Shown: in pieces, positions 41,052 through 48,008 of the stretch
Numbering within the stretch: the stretch's first letter is position 1
Layout: the number at the start of each line of letters is the position of its first letter
NCBI RefSeq assembly: GCF_019218285.1
Contig: NZ_JAHUZG010000010.1
Coordinates: forward strand, 1 to 48,008
Origin: Antarctobacter sediminis
GTDB lineage: Bacteria; Pseudomonadota; Alphaproteobacteria; Rhodobacterales; Rhodobacteraceae
DNA: 48,008 bases
Direction of reading: 5' to 3'
Notes under the pieces: generated by a model
The model's database searches: none
What the model saw: only the letters and a program-made list of their open reading frames with translations
Told to the model about the DNA's origin: nothing
Translations under genes and position numbers: made by a program

Positions 41052-42254
41052 ATGACCAAACCCAGCCTCCCCACCCGTGGACTTGCAGCGGCGGGTTTCG
41101 GCGCCTGCATGATGCTGGCCCAGGCAGCCAGCGCCGATCAGGTCTTTAACGATGACGTGATCATCACCTTCAGCCTCTGCGTCGGCAACGACTGCGTCAA
41201 TGGCGAAAGCTTTGGCTTCGACACGATCCGGTTGAAGGAAAACAACCTTCGGATCAAGTTCCAGGATACCTCGAACAGCGCCAGCTTCCCGACCGTCGAC
41301 TGGACGATCGTCGCCAACGACAGCAGCAACGGCGGACTGGATTACCTTGGCTTCGAGGACGGCAGCACCGGGCGCTTCCCCTTCCGCGTCGAAGCCGGCG
41401 CGCCGGCGAACTCGCTTTATGTCGAGGCCGATGGCGACCTTGGCGTCAAGACCGCGAACCCGGTGGTCGACATCCACGTGGTCGAGGGCAACACCCCCAC
41501 GCTGCGTCTGGAACAGGACGGTTCGAACGGCTTTACGCCCCAGACCTATGACATCGCCGCCAACGAGGCGAACTTCTTCATCCGCGACGTGACCAACGGG
41601 TCCAAGCTGTTCTTCCGCGCCAAGCCCGGCGCCCCCGAGGACAGTATCTTCATTGCCGCGGACGGTGATCTGGGCATCGGCACCGATGCCCCGACCGCCG
41701 CATTGCACGTGCGCCGCACGGACGGCAACGCCGCGCTGAAGATCGAGGAGGTCAACGGCACCGCCGCGGCGCGCGGGCTGCTGTCGCTGGTCAACAACGG
41801 GCGGGTCTTCTTCTCGCTCGAAGACACCAGCATCATCGGCACCAACAACACCGGGCGCATCTGGAACTTGCAGAACGACGAAGGCCAGTTCACGATCACC
41901 ACGGCGCCCGGCACCGACGGCAAGGAACTGATCCTGAGCCAGAACGGCAACCTGACCATCACCGGGGATTTCATTTCCGGCACCACGACGCTCACGGTGC
42001 CCGACTACGTGTTCCAGGACGGCTATGACCTGCGGCCCCTGTCCGAGGTCCGTGCCCATATCGACGCCAAGAGCCACCTGCCCGATGTGCCCTCGGCGGC
42101 GGAAATCGCGCGCAGCGGGCTCAACATGGGCCAGATGCAGATGACCCTGCTGCGCAAGATCGAGGAACTCATGCTGTATACCCTGCAGCAGGAGGACAAG
42201 ATCGCCGTGCTGAACGCGGAACTCGCCACCCTGAAACAGCTCCTGCCGGACTGA
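41052..42254 (+). CDS. secreted fibre-like surface protein with coiled-coil C-terminus
   Basis: 400 residues, ATG 41052 with AGGAG upstream. A signal peptide (about 1-28, AAGFGACMMLAQAASA) is followed by beta-rich sequence with the repeated turn YVEADGDLGVKTANPVVDIHV and FIAADGDLGIGTDAPTAALHV, the DGxxGIGTxxPxxxLHV motif of bacterial and phage fibre proteins. The C-terminal ~90 residues (DYVFQDGYDLRPLSEVRAH, SHLPDVPSAAEI, GLNMGQMQMTLLRKIEELML) match the tail seen on many fibre-like proteins just before a trimeric coiled coil (LYTLQQEDKIAVLNAELATL). The Ser-Lys autocleavage pair of the S74 chaperone domain is not seen. Likely a trimeric surface adhesin or glycan-anchored fibre. The single upstream promoter region suggests its own transcript. 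Confidence 0.82.
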   Translation: MTKPSLPTRGLAAAGFGACMMLAQAASADQVFNDDVIITFSLCVGNDCVNGESFGFDTIRLKENNLRIKFQDTSNSASFPTVDWTIVANDSSNGGLDYLGFEDGSTGRFPFRVEAGAPANSLYVEADGDLGVKTANPVVDIHVVEGNTPTLRLEQDGSNGFTPQTYDIAANEANFFIRDVTNGSKLFFRAKPGAPEDSIFIAADGDLGIGTDAPTAALHVRRTDGNAALKIEEVNGTAAARGLLSLVNNGRVFFSLEDTSIIGTNNTGRIWNLQNDEGQFTITTAPGTDGKELILSQNGNLTITGDFISGTTTLTVPDYVFQDGYDLRPLSEVRAHIDAKSHLPDVPSAAEIARSGLNMGQMQMTLLRKIEELMLYTLQQEDKIAVLNAELATLKQLLPD

Positions 42255-42296
42255 GCGGCGCGCTTCCGGCCCCGCCACGCCCCCTGATCTCCTCAC

Positions 42297-42325
42297 GGCT
42301 CCCCCTCACTCTGCGAAGGGGAGCC
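42297..42325 (+). promoter_or_regulatory. hairpin covering a ribosome site
   Basis: GGCTCCCC and GGGGAGCC form a perfect 8-bp stem around 13 bases. The right arm contains the AAGGGGAG ribosome site that serves ATG 42332. It could end the fibre-like transcript, or hide the ribosome site of the next gene. Confidence 0.5.
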
Positions 42326-42345
42326 ATAGCCATGTCCGAAGCCCC

Positions 42346-43272
42346 TTGTCCCAAATCAGCACTCCCCTGCGCGTCCTCCATCCCGACGAGGATTACGCGG
42401 CCCGCGTCACCGCCCGCATCGAGACCCTCCAAGCCCGGTTCGATGCTGCGGCACAGATCACCACCGTGTCGCAAAGGGAGATCGCCGAACGGCTCCTGGC
42501 GCAGATCGGCACCGACGACTGGAAAACCGAAGGCTATGCCAGCCCCGAGAACCAGCGCGACCTGACGATCCGCTTCCACTGGGGGCACAATCACCGTTTC
42601 GACGCGGATCTGGCCGTGACCGGGCGCATGCACAACCGCCACATCTCGCTGGCGGCGCAGTTCTTCGAGGGCTTCGACCTGCCGCAGGACTTCTTCGAGG
42701 GGCGCGACGTGCTGGATATCGGCTGCTGGACCGGCGGTACGACCCTGTCGCTCAAGGTGCTGGGCGCGGCGCGAATCCACGCCCTCGACGAGGTCCGCAA
42801 ATACGCCGCTACGGCGCAGACCCTCCTGCGCGATGTCTACGGTTTCGACGACGTGCAGGTCGAGGGCCGCTCGCTCTACCGACTGGAGGAGGGCAGCTTC
42901 GACTGCGTCTACGTGCCCGGCGTCGTCTATCACCTCTCCGACCCGGTGCTGGGCCTGCGCAAGCTGTTCAACCGGCTGCGCGACGGCGGCGAGATCCTCG
43001 TCGAAAGCGCCGGCATCGCCTCGGAAGAGTCGATGTGCTATTTCAAGGGCAACCGCCGCCAGGCGGCGGGTCAGGCCGAGAAACGCAACCGCAGCGGCTG
43101 GGCCTGGTTCTGGCCCTCGGCCCGCTGTCTCGGCGACTGGCTCGAAGAGGCGGGCTTCGACGAGGTCCGCGTCTACCGCTCGCCCTTCGACGAACGCATC
43201 TTCGGCTACGGGCGCCGCACCGGCCCGCGCCAGATCACCCGCGCCGGCCTGTCCGATCCGGATGTGGCGTGA
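42346..43272 (+). CDS. class I SAM-dependent methyltransferase (CmoB/DUF1698-like)
   Basis: About 308 residues. Motif I is VLDIGCWTGGTTLSLKVLGA, with IHALDE as motif II and SFDCVYVPGVVYHLSDPVLGLRKLFNRL as the post-I/III region, which is like CmoB and sugar methyltransferases. The upstream W-HNHRFDADL and FFEGRD segments are found in a glycan-linked subgroup. The substrate is probably a sugar. The frame opens at TTG 42346 without its own ribosome site; the strong site AAGGGGAG and ATG 42332 lie 14 bp upstream in a different frame, so the true start may involve a frameshift. The next sulfotransferase overlaps its stop (GTGA), so the two are coupled. Confidence 0.78.
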   Translation: MSQISTPLRVLHPDEDYAARVTARIETLQARFDAAAQITTVSQREIAERLLAQIGTDDWKTEGYASPENQRDLTIRFHWGHNHRFDADLAVTGRMHNRHISLAAQFFEGFDLPQDFFEGRDVLDIGCWTGGTTLSLKVLGAARIHALDEVRKYAATAQTLLRDVYGFDDVQVEGRSLYRLEEGSFDCVYVPGVVYHLSDPVLGLRKLFNRLRDGGEILVESAGIASEESMCYFKGNRRQAAGQAEKRNRSGWAWFWPSARCLGDWLEEAGFDEVRVYRSPFDERIFGYGRRTGPRQITRAGLSDPDVA

Positions 43273-43922
43273 CCATCGTCAGCTTCCGATACAACCTGGT
43301 CTTCATCAAGACCGCCAAGACCGCGGGCACCAGCATCGAGGTCGATCTATCCCGGCGAGTCGAGGAATCGGCCATCGTCACGCCGATCATCCCCGCCATG
43401 CCCGGCCACCGGCCGCGCAACTGGGGCGGCGACCCGAAAGCGCCGGTCTATTACAACCACATGCCCGCGACGCGCCTGCGGGCGCTGCTGGGCACGGCCT
43501 GGTTCGACCGCATGACCCGGTTCTGCGTCGAACGCGAACCGGTCGAGAAATGCATCAGCCATTTCCACATGCTGCGCAATTCGCCGGCCCACTCCCGCGG
43601 CGGTGAGCTGAGCTGGGCCGATTACATCGCCGCCGGGGAATTCCCCGTCGATCTGCACCGCTACAGCGAGCTGCGCAACGGGCACCGCCGGCTGCTGGTC
43701 GACCGGGTGCTGCGCTACGACCGGCTGGCAGAGGACCTGCCGGCGCTGCTGGCCGGGCAGGGGATCGAGGGGTTTCGCCTGACGGCGCGGGCCAAGTCGG
43801 AATATTCCGCCAACCGCCTGATCACCGCCGCCGAGGTCACCGACGAGCAGCGCGCGCGCATCCACGCGGCCTTTGCCGACACACTCGCGCTGACCGGCAT
43901 CGACTGGGATGCAGGCCAATGA
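43269..43922 (+). CDS. sulfotransferase family protein (Sulfotransfer_2-like)
   Basis: 217 residues from GTG 43269, which overlaps the methyltransferase stop. LVFIKTAKTAGTSIEVDLSR (about 10-29) is the PAPS loop of the carbohydrate/heparan 2-O type (KTAGTS), and MTRFCVEREPVEKCISHFHML (about 85-105) the 3'-phosphate segment with Arg and Ser. VLRYDRLAEDL follows as the later motif. This subgroup commonly sulfates glycans. It is short but covers the core fold. Coupled translation with the methyltransferase suggests that both modify the same sugar. Confidence 0.85.
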   Translation: MTIVSFRYNLVFIKTAKTAGTSIEVDLSRRVEESAIVTPIIPAMPGHRPRNWGGDPKAPVYYNHMPATRLRALLGTAWFDRMTRFCVEREPVEKCISHFHMLRNSPAHSRGGELSWADYIAAGEFPVDLHRYSELRNGHRRLLVDRVLRYDRLAEDLPALLAGQGIEGFRLTARAKSEYSANRLITAAEVTDEQRARIHAAFADTLALTGIDWDAGQ

Positions 43923-43947
43923 TCTTCGGGGCCAGCGATCTTACAGG

Positions 43948-44036
43948 CCGGTAATCTCCCGGACCAAACACCCGGGCGGCCCCGACCGCCTTGACCCGCG
44001 TGTAAAAACCGGTAGCTAGCGGACCAGTTTCCCGGG
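43948..44036 (+). promoter_or_regulatory. imperfect duplication and possible promoter before the last sulfotransferase
   Basis: CCGGTAATCTCCCGGACCA (43948-43966) is partly repeated by CCGGTAGCTAGCGGACCAG (44009-44027) 61 bp on, each followed by CCCGGG. Between them TTGACC (43991) and TAGCTA (44013) are spaced 16 bp and could be a weak promoter. Confidence 0.3.
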
Positions 44037-44047
44037 GCCGGATCACC

Positions 44048-44818
44048 ATGAAGCATCACGTTGTCGTCGCGACCTACCACAAGACCGGAACCGTCTGGAT
44101 GAACAATGTCTTCCGGACCTTCTGCGCGGCCGCCCCGGCAAGCTTTCATACGCTCAGCCGCGATGTCAGCCGCTGGAAGGACACGCCGGACCAGATCCGC
44201 ATCTTTCAGGAATTCCAGGCCGATGCCGAAAGCCGCGGCGAACATGCGGTCATCTTCGAAAACCACTGCAACCTGCCGCCGGTCGAGGTCATGCAGGGCT
44301 GCCGCGGTTTCCGGGTGGTGCGCGACCCCCGGGACGTGCTGATTTCCGCGGCCAATTACCATGTCCGTTCCGACGAAGCATGGCTGCATGCCAAGCAGCC
44401 GAAATTCGGCGGCATGACCTATGCCGAAAAGATCAACTCGCTGGACAGTTTCGAGGACCGCATCCTGTTCGAGATGGACCATGTCGGCGGCGAAACCATC
44501 GTCAAGATGGCGCATTTCGACAAGGACCGGATACTGGAGACGGTGAAATACGAAGACCTTGTCACCGACACCGAAATGACGGTCTGGACAAGCCTGATGC
44601 GGCGCATCGGGCTGGAAGACACCGACCTGGACGCCGCCGCAAATGCCTTTTGGCAATGTTCGCTGTTCGGCGGAATGCGCAACAAGTCGATCAGCCACCA
44701 GACCAGCGGCTCGCCCCGGCAGTGGTACGACAAGTTCAGCGATGCGCTGTCCCAGGCCGTCGAGGCGCGGTTCGGCAAGGAAATCGAAACGCTGGGCTAC
44801 GCCGTGCCCGCGGCCTGA
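44048..44818 (+). CDS. sulfotransferase
   Basis: 256 residues. The PAPS loop VVVATYHKTGTVWMNNVFR (about 5-23) is complete, and FRVVRDPRDVLISAANYH (about 88-105) is a textbook 3'-phosphate-binding segment with Arg and Ser. VKYEDLVTD gives the YEDL motif, and SISHQTSGSPRQW resembles the final loop of Sulfotransfer_1 enzymes (RxGxxGxW position, partly changed). It is the best-preserved sulfotransferase in the window. The ribosome site is weak (GGGGCC). Separated from the preceding sulfotransferase by 125 bp containing a duplicated motif; it converges with a GT4 gene. Likely acts on the same glycan as the other sulfotransferases. Confidence 0.92.
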   Translation: MKHHVVVATYHKTGTVWMNNVFRTFCAAAPASFHTLSRDVSRWKDTPDQIRIFQEFQADAESRGEHAVIFENHCNLPPVEVMQGCRGFRVVRDPRDVLISAANYHVRSDEAWLHAKQPKFGGMTYAEKINSLDSFEDRILFEMDHVGGETIVKMAHFDKDRILETVKYEDLVTDTEMTVWTSLMRRIGLEDTDLDAAANAFWQCSLFGGMRNKSISHQTSGSPRQWYDKFSDALSQAVEARFGKEIETLGYAVPAA

Positions 44819-44893
44819 TCGCTGCGCCGCCCGGCGGTCTTTGCGGCCCGTACATTACATAACATGGATTATCCGTGACCGGCCGGGACGCGC

Positions 44894-46045
44894 TCAGAGC
44901 CGCGCCGCCAGCCCGTCATAGGCCGCGGCAAGACCGGACAGCGTGGCATCCCAGCCATAGCGCGCCACATCCTCGGCCCGCCGCGTCCCGGCGATGTCTC
45001 CCGCAAAGAGCGCGCGGACCCCGCTGCGGAAGTCCGCCTCGGTTTCGGCCACATGGACACCGTCCAGCGTCATGGCCTCTTCGAACCCGCGAAAGGCCGG
45101 GCGCATGGCGACCACCGGCTTGAGGCTCAGCAGCGCCTCCGCCGTCTTGAGATTGGTGCCGCCACCGGATTTGATCGGCAGCAGGATGCCCCGGGCATGT
45201 GTCAGCAAGGCCTGAAGCGCGCTGTCGCTGACCTTGCCGGCCAGTTGCACGATGTGATCGTTCAGCATCCGGTAATGGCGGTGGCGCGGATCGCTGCGCA
45301 GCAGGTTGCCAAGATCCCCCGCCACGACCAGCCGCGCATCCGGCGGGATACAGCCCGGAACCTTGCCGATCACATCCCAATACCCTTCGGCATTGGGGGC
45401 ATGGCCGCTGCCGACCAGCAGCAGGTAATCCTCTTTGACCGGGCGCGGCACCGACGGGTCCAGCGCCGGGGGCCAGCACCCGTTCGGCGCCACCACCACC
45501 GGGGCTCCCCGCCCCTCGGCCGCCCATGCCGACAGGCTTCGGGCATCGGCCTCGCTGACCGCGACAATCAGATCCGCCCGCCGCGCCGCCGCCTGCTCGA
45601 CCGCCAACACCGCGTCGCGGAACCGCGCCGGGGCCAGATCGGCCTCGATGTTGTGCGAACTGTAGACGACCGTCACATCGGCCAGCTCGGGCATCCGGTC
45701 CAGCAAGGGGAACAGCCAGGGATGTTCGAACTGCACCACATCGGGGGCAAAGGCCCGCAACTGGTCGCGCAGGGCATCGAAAGCGGGCTGCCCCGGGTGC
45801 AGCAGTTCATGCATGTGCAGATCTTCGCGCCGCCCTTCGGCAAAGATCCGTTGCAAGTGCTCGCCGGGCAGGGCCGTGGGTGCCTCGGCGGCCCCGTGTT
45901 CGGGATAGTTGCTGCCAAAGAAGACCGGCAGCGGGCGGACCTCGTGCCCGGCCTTGCCAAGGGCGCGCAGGATCGCGTCGACACGGCGCTGCCCGCCGTG
46001 GATCGGACGGCTGACGGGATAGGTCGAAAGCACGACGATCTTCAC
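44894..46045 (-). CDS. GT4-family glycosyltransferase
   Basis: 383 residues, start GTG 46045 with AGGAAGG upstream (VKIVVLSTYPVSRPIHGGQ). GT-B fold: the N-terminal GGQRRVDAILRALGKAGHEV is the acceptor-side glycine-rich loop, VVYSSHNIEADL and ADLIVAVSEADARSL the mid motifs, and VVAPNGCWPP, LLLVGSGHAPNAEGYWDV and LLPIKSGGGTNLKTAEALLSL the donor lobe, where KSGGGTNLK is a common GT4 variant of the E-x7-E region. Closest in look to the Glyco_trans_1_4 type. It follows the GT4 gene at 46132 in a leftward pair, about 86 bp apart. Donor unknown. Confidence 0.9.
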   Translation of the reverse strand: MKIVVLSTYPVSRPIHGGQRRVDAILRALGKAGHEVRPLPVFFGSNYPEHGAAEAPTALPGEHLQRIFAEGRREDLHMHELLHPGQPAFDALRDQLRAFAPDVVQFEHPWLFPLLDRMPELADVTVVYSSHNIEADLAPARFRDAVLAVEQAAARRADLIVAVSEADARSLSAWAAEGRGAPVVVAPNGCWPPALDPSVPRPVKEDYLLLVGSGHAPNAEGYWDVIGKVPGCIPPDARLVVAGDLGNLLRSDPRHRHYRMLNDHIVQLAGKVSDSALQALLTHARGILLPIKSGGGTNLKTAEALLSLKPVVAMRPAFRGFEEAMTLDGVHVAETEADFRSGVRALFAGDIAGTRRAEDVARYGWDATLSGLAAAYDGLAARL

Positions 46046-46131
46046 GATGGGTCCTTCCTGCATCTTGTTGCGCATCGGTCTGGGGGGCTGTTTCGCCTCG
46101 GGGGAATGTTCGTCAAACCGCCGCCCCCTGC

Positions 46132-47643
46132 TCAGCCCGCATGCGCAGCCGGAGCCGAGACCGGTGCCGGGGCATCGCGGAAAGACTCGAAATCGGCAAT
46201 CAGGTTGTGGCGAAAGTCCTGCCAGCTGTAGCCGCCAAAGGCCCGGGCCCGGGCGAGGGCCTCGGCATGGGTGGCCGGATCCGTCATCAGCGCCATGGCG
46301 CGGGCGATCCAGGCTTCGCCATCCATCACCGGCAGGCAATCGGCCGCCCCCTGCGCCGCCTCGACGATCGAGGGCGCATCCGAGCACAGGCAGGGTTTGC
46401 CGTGGTTCAGGCTTTCGACCACCGGCAGACCCCAGCCTTCGTAATGCGAGGGATAAAGCGTAAAGCGGCAGTTGTCGTAAAGCACGCCAAGCGCCTCGTC
46501 ATCGACATCGGTCAGGATCCGGATCGCCTTGTGCGGCAGGCCCACGTCCTCGGCCAGCATCTCGATGAAGGGATCCATGCTCCAGCCCGGCTGGCCGACA
46601 AAGACCAGCGGCAGCACTTTTTCCGGGTGGCGGCGGTTCATCTCGCGCCACAGCCGGTAGGCGAAATCATGGTTCTTGCGCGGCTCCAGCGTGCCGACCA
46701 TCAGAACATAACCGTCCCGGTCAAGGTCATGGCGGGCCAGAACCGCGCGTGAGATGTCCTCATCCGAGGCCGAGGTGCTGTCAGCCCCCAGAAGCACCGG
46801 CGTCACCCAGCGGTCGGGGATCGGCGGATAGCCGTTCTGCGCCACATGCCCCAGCAGGTCCCGCCGGGTGGTGTCGGAAATGGTCCAGACCTGATCCACC
46901 CCCCAAAGCACCCAGTGCAGGGCCAGCGGGAAGGTTTCCTTGGTGGTCGGTTCGGTCAGATGCCGCCAAAGCACCGGGATCAGGTCATAAAGAAGGTAAT
47001 GCACCTTCCAGCCATGCGTGCGACGGGCGCGATAGGCGAATTCGGCCCGGTCATCCGACCAGAACCCCCCGGCCGAAATGTAATGCGACACCTGTGACAG
47101 GTCGATGGCATTGCCGGGCGCGAAACGGTGCGGCGCCAGCGCATCCAGCTGACCAAAGTGCAGCCTGTGGTTGACCATATCGGCCCGCAGCATCAGCGGG
47201 GTCAGCTGCGGGGCCAGTTTCTCGACCGGGCTCAGCCAGCGGCGCAGGCTGGAATATTCCTCGAGGCTGACCGCCGTCAGCGCCTCGGCGATCGCCTCGT
47301 CGCGGCGCCATTCGGCCAGCGGATCCGTTCCCGGGTGACGCCGCACCGCCCGGCGCAGGTCGCGGGCCAGCCGAAACCGCCGCATGTGCCGGTTCAGGCG
47401 CGACGGAGAGGTCGGCACCCGGTCCCGCTTGGGCACATGCCAGCCGCGCGCCGAGATCAGCGCATCGACCTCTTCGGGTGCGACCCGGAAATAGCCCCCC
47501 AGCGTCGGGTTGTAGATCCCGAAGGTCACCGCCTCGCCCAGGGCTTCGCGAAAGGCCCGGATCACCTCGTGTTCGACCCGCAAAAGCCCCATGGCCTTCC
47601 AGTGCCGGAAATTATAGCTGGTCGTGATATCGAGCAGGATCAT
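46132..47643 (-). CDS. GT4-family glycosyltransferase, large
   Basis: 503 residues, start MILLDITTSYNFRHWKAMG. The N-terminal region (about 1-180) is unlike the classic GT-B lobe and carries the GLLRVEHEVIRAF and SQVSHYISAGGFWSDD segments seen in mannosyltransferase-like enzymes of O-antigen clusters. The C-terminal lobe is clear: YVLMVGTLEPRKNHDFAYRL, LPLVFVGQPGW, CRFTLYPSHYEGWGLPVVES and LNHGKPCLCSDAPSIVEAAQG, with the donor-binding E-x7-E stretch. It would transfer a sugar, perhaps mannose given ManC in the window; that is inference. Together with the next gene it forms a leftward pair at the end of the glycan region. Confidence 0.92.
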   Translation of the reverse strand: MILLDITTSYNFRHWKAMGLLRVEHEVIRAFREALGEAVTFGIYNPTLGGYFRVAPEEVDALISARGWHVPKRDRVPTSPSRLNRHMRRFRLARDLRRAVRRHPGTDPLAEWRRDEAIAEALTAVSLEEYSSLRRWLSPVEKLAPQLTPLMLRADMVNHRLHFGQLDALAPHRFAPGNAIDLSQVSHYISAGGFWSDDRAEFAYRARRTHGWKVHYLLYDLIPVLWRHLTEPTTKETFPLALHWVLWGVDQVWTISDTTRRDLLGHVAQNGYPPIPDRWVTPVLLGADSTSASDEDISRAVLARHDLDRDGYVLMVGTLEPRKNHDFAYRLWREMNRRHPEKVLPLVFVGQPGWSMDPFIEMLAEDVGLPHKAIRILTDVDDEALGVLYDNCRFTLYPSHYEGWGLPVVESLNHGKPCLCSDAPSIVEAAQGAADCLPVMDGEAWIARAMALMTDPATHAEALARARAFGGYSWQDFRHNLIADFESFRDAPAPVSAPAAHAG

Positions 47644-47803
47644 GGTGTCGGGCGAACGCTCTCATTACGTTGCAAAGGCCCGGTTTTCCGGGCCGGGCCA
47701 GCGGGATCGCCCCAGCCTTTAGAGCAACCCGGACAGAGTTCCAAGACGCCTCACCGTCGCGCCCCGGCGGGGTCTTGCCGCCGCCCGCCCCACACAGGAA
47801 AGA

Positions 47804-47829
47804 GGCGGCGAAGATCTCTCTCCGCCGCC
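47804..47829 (-). terminator. hairpin terminator after the second RTX-like gene
   Basis: On the minus strand GGCGGCGGAGA pairs with TCTTCGCCGCC (one mismatch) around four bases, then CTCTTTCC follows, 42 bp beyond the stop at 47871. Looks like an intrinsic terminator with a short pyrimidine run. Confidence 0.5.
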
Positions 47830-47870
47830 CCCGATGCCCACACGCGCCGCCCTATCCGGCGGGGATCGCC

Positions 47871-48008
47871 TCAGACGAAATCCGCCGCTGTCACGTCGCC
47901 GGGGTTCAGCCCTTCGAGCGTGATGAAGACCGACGGATCCGAGGTCAGCGCGATCCGTTCGCCGCCCGCCACCGTGGTGATCGTCAGATCCGCGAAGGTC
48001 AGCCCGCC
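47871..48008 (-). CDS. C-terminal end of a second RTX-like secreted protein (cut by window edge)
   Basis: Only the last 45 residues are in the window: GGLTFADLTITTVAGGERIA and SVFITLEGLNPGDVTAADFV before the stop. The run of aliphatic beta strands, the LEGLxPGDxTAxDF motif and the hydrophobic ending are typical of RTX/type I secretion C-terminal signals in roseobacters. The full protein lies to the right. It is transcribed leftward toward a hairpin. With the RTX gene at the left edge, it suggests the polysaccharide region is bordered by type I substrates. Confidence 0.8.
   Translation of the reverse strand, partial: GGLTFADLTITTVAGGERIALTSDPSVFITLEGLNPGDVTAADFV

Noticed and set aside
1-48008. 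Insertion sequences, integrases or conjugation genes
   Set aside because: None was seen; mobility is suggested only by the plasmid replication module, so no mobile element is called.

Overview
The window is a GC-rich (codon third positions strongly G/C) piece of an alphaproteobacterial replicon, most likely a plasmid or chromid of a Rhodobacterales (Roseobacter-group) bacterium. The evidence is a complete RepA-type (RPA family) replication initiator, a divergent parA-parB pair, an iteron-bearing origin between them, several copies of a 16-18 bp parS-like palindrome, and intergenic repeats of a kind I associate with Rhodobacterales. No tRNA, rRNA, CRISPR array or transposase was seen. Known RepA-I 'biofilm plasmids' of roseobacters carry polysaccharide genes next to this replicon type, and the content here fits that picture; this is an inference from gene content.

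Layout. 1-2870: most of an RTX-type calcium-binding protein, cut by the left edge. 3.2-6.7 kb: a small CAP-domain protein and a subtilisin-like protease with a P-domain and two DUF4214 modules, probably secreted by type I export. 6.8-14.2 kb: polysaccharide block 1, with a GT2, an ABC ATPase (KpsT-like) and PCP/KpsE-like protein, a divergent KpsM-like permease, a sulfotransferase-like protein and a two-domain glycosyltransferase. 14.3-18.4 kb: the replication/partition module (parB, parA, origin, repA). 18.5-20.0 kb: a small exported protein and a DUF2793 tail-like protein. 20.1-31.5 kb: block 2, with manC, a sulfotransferase-like/SGNH-like fusion, large glycosyltransferases, gmd and a sulfotransferase. 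31.6-40.8 kb: block 3, with a methyltransferase, a 1272-residue triple glycosyltransferase, a sulfotransferase and two coiled-coil proteins, one built on exact 168-bp repeats. 41-44.8 kb: a secreted fibre-like protein, a methyltransferase and two more sulfotransferases. 44.9-47.6 kb: two GT4 enzymes. 47.9-48.0 kb: the C-terminus of a second RTX-like protein, cut by the right edge.

How it fits together. ManC and Gmd supply GDP-mannose and a GDP-4-keto-6-deoxymannose intermediate. At least six proteins with seven or more glycosyltransferase domains would build a complex glycan, and up to six sulfotransferase-like proteins plus two methyltransferases could decorate it. The KpsM/KpsT/KpsE-like proteins would move it across the inner membrane. 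RTX, fibre-like and protease proteins would act at the same surface. The outer-membrane channel, KpsC/KpsS-type initiators, PAPS synthesis and the type I secretion machinery are not in the window and must lie elsewhere. The most distinctive ideas are a plasmid-borne sulfated surface polysaccharide, a WbdD-like coiled-coil 'ruler' built on expandable heptad-phased repeats, and a dispersed parS array reaching into the polysaccharide genes.
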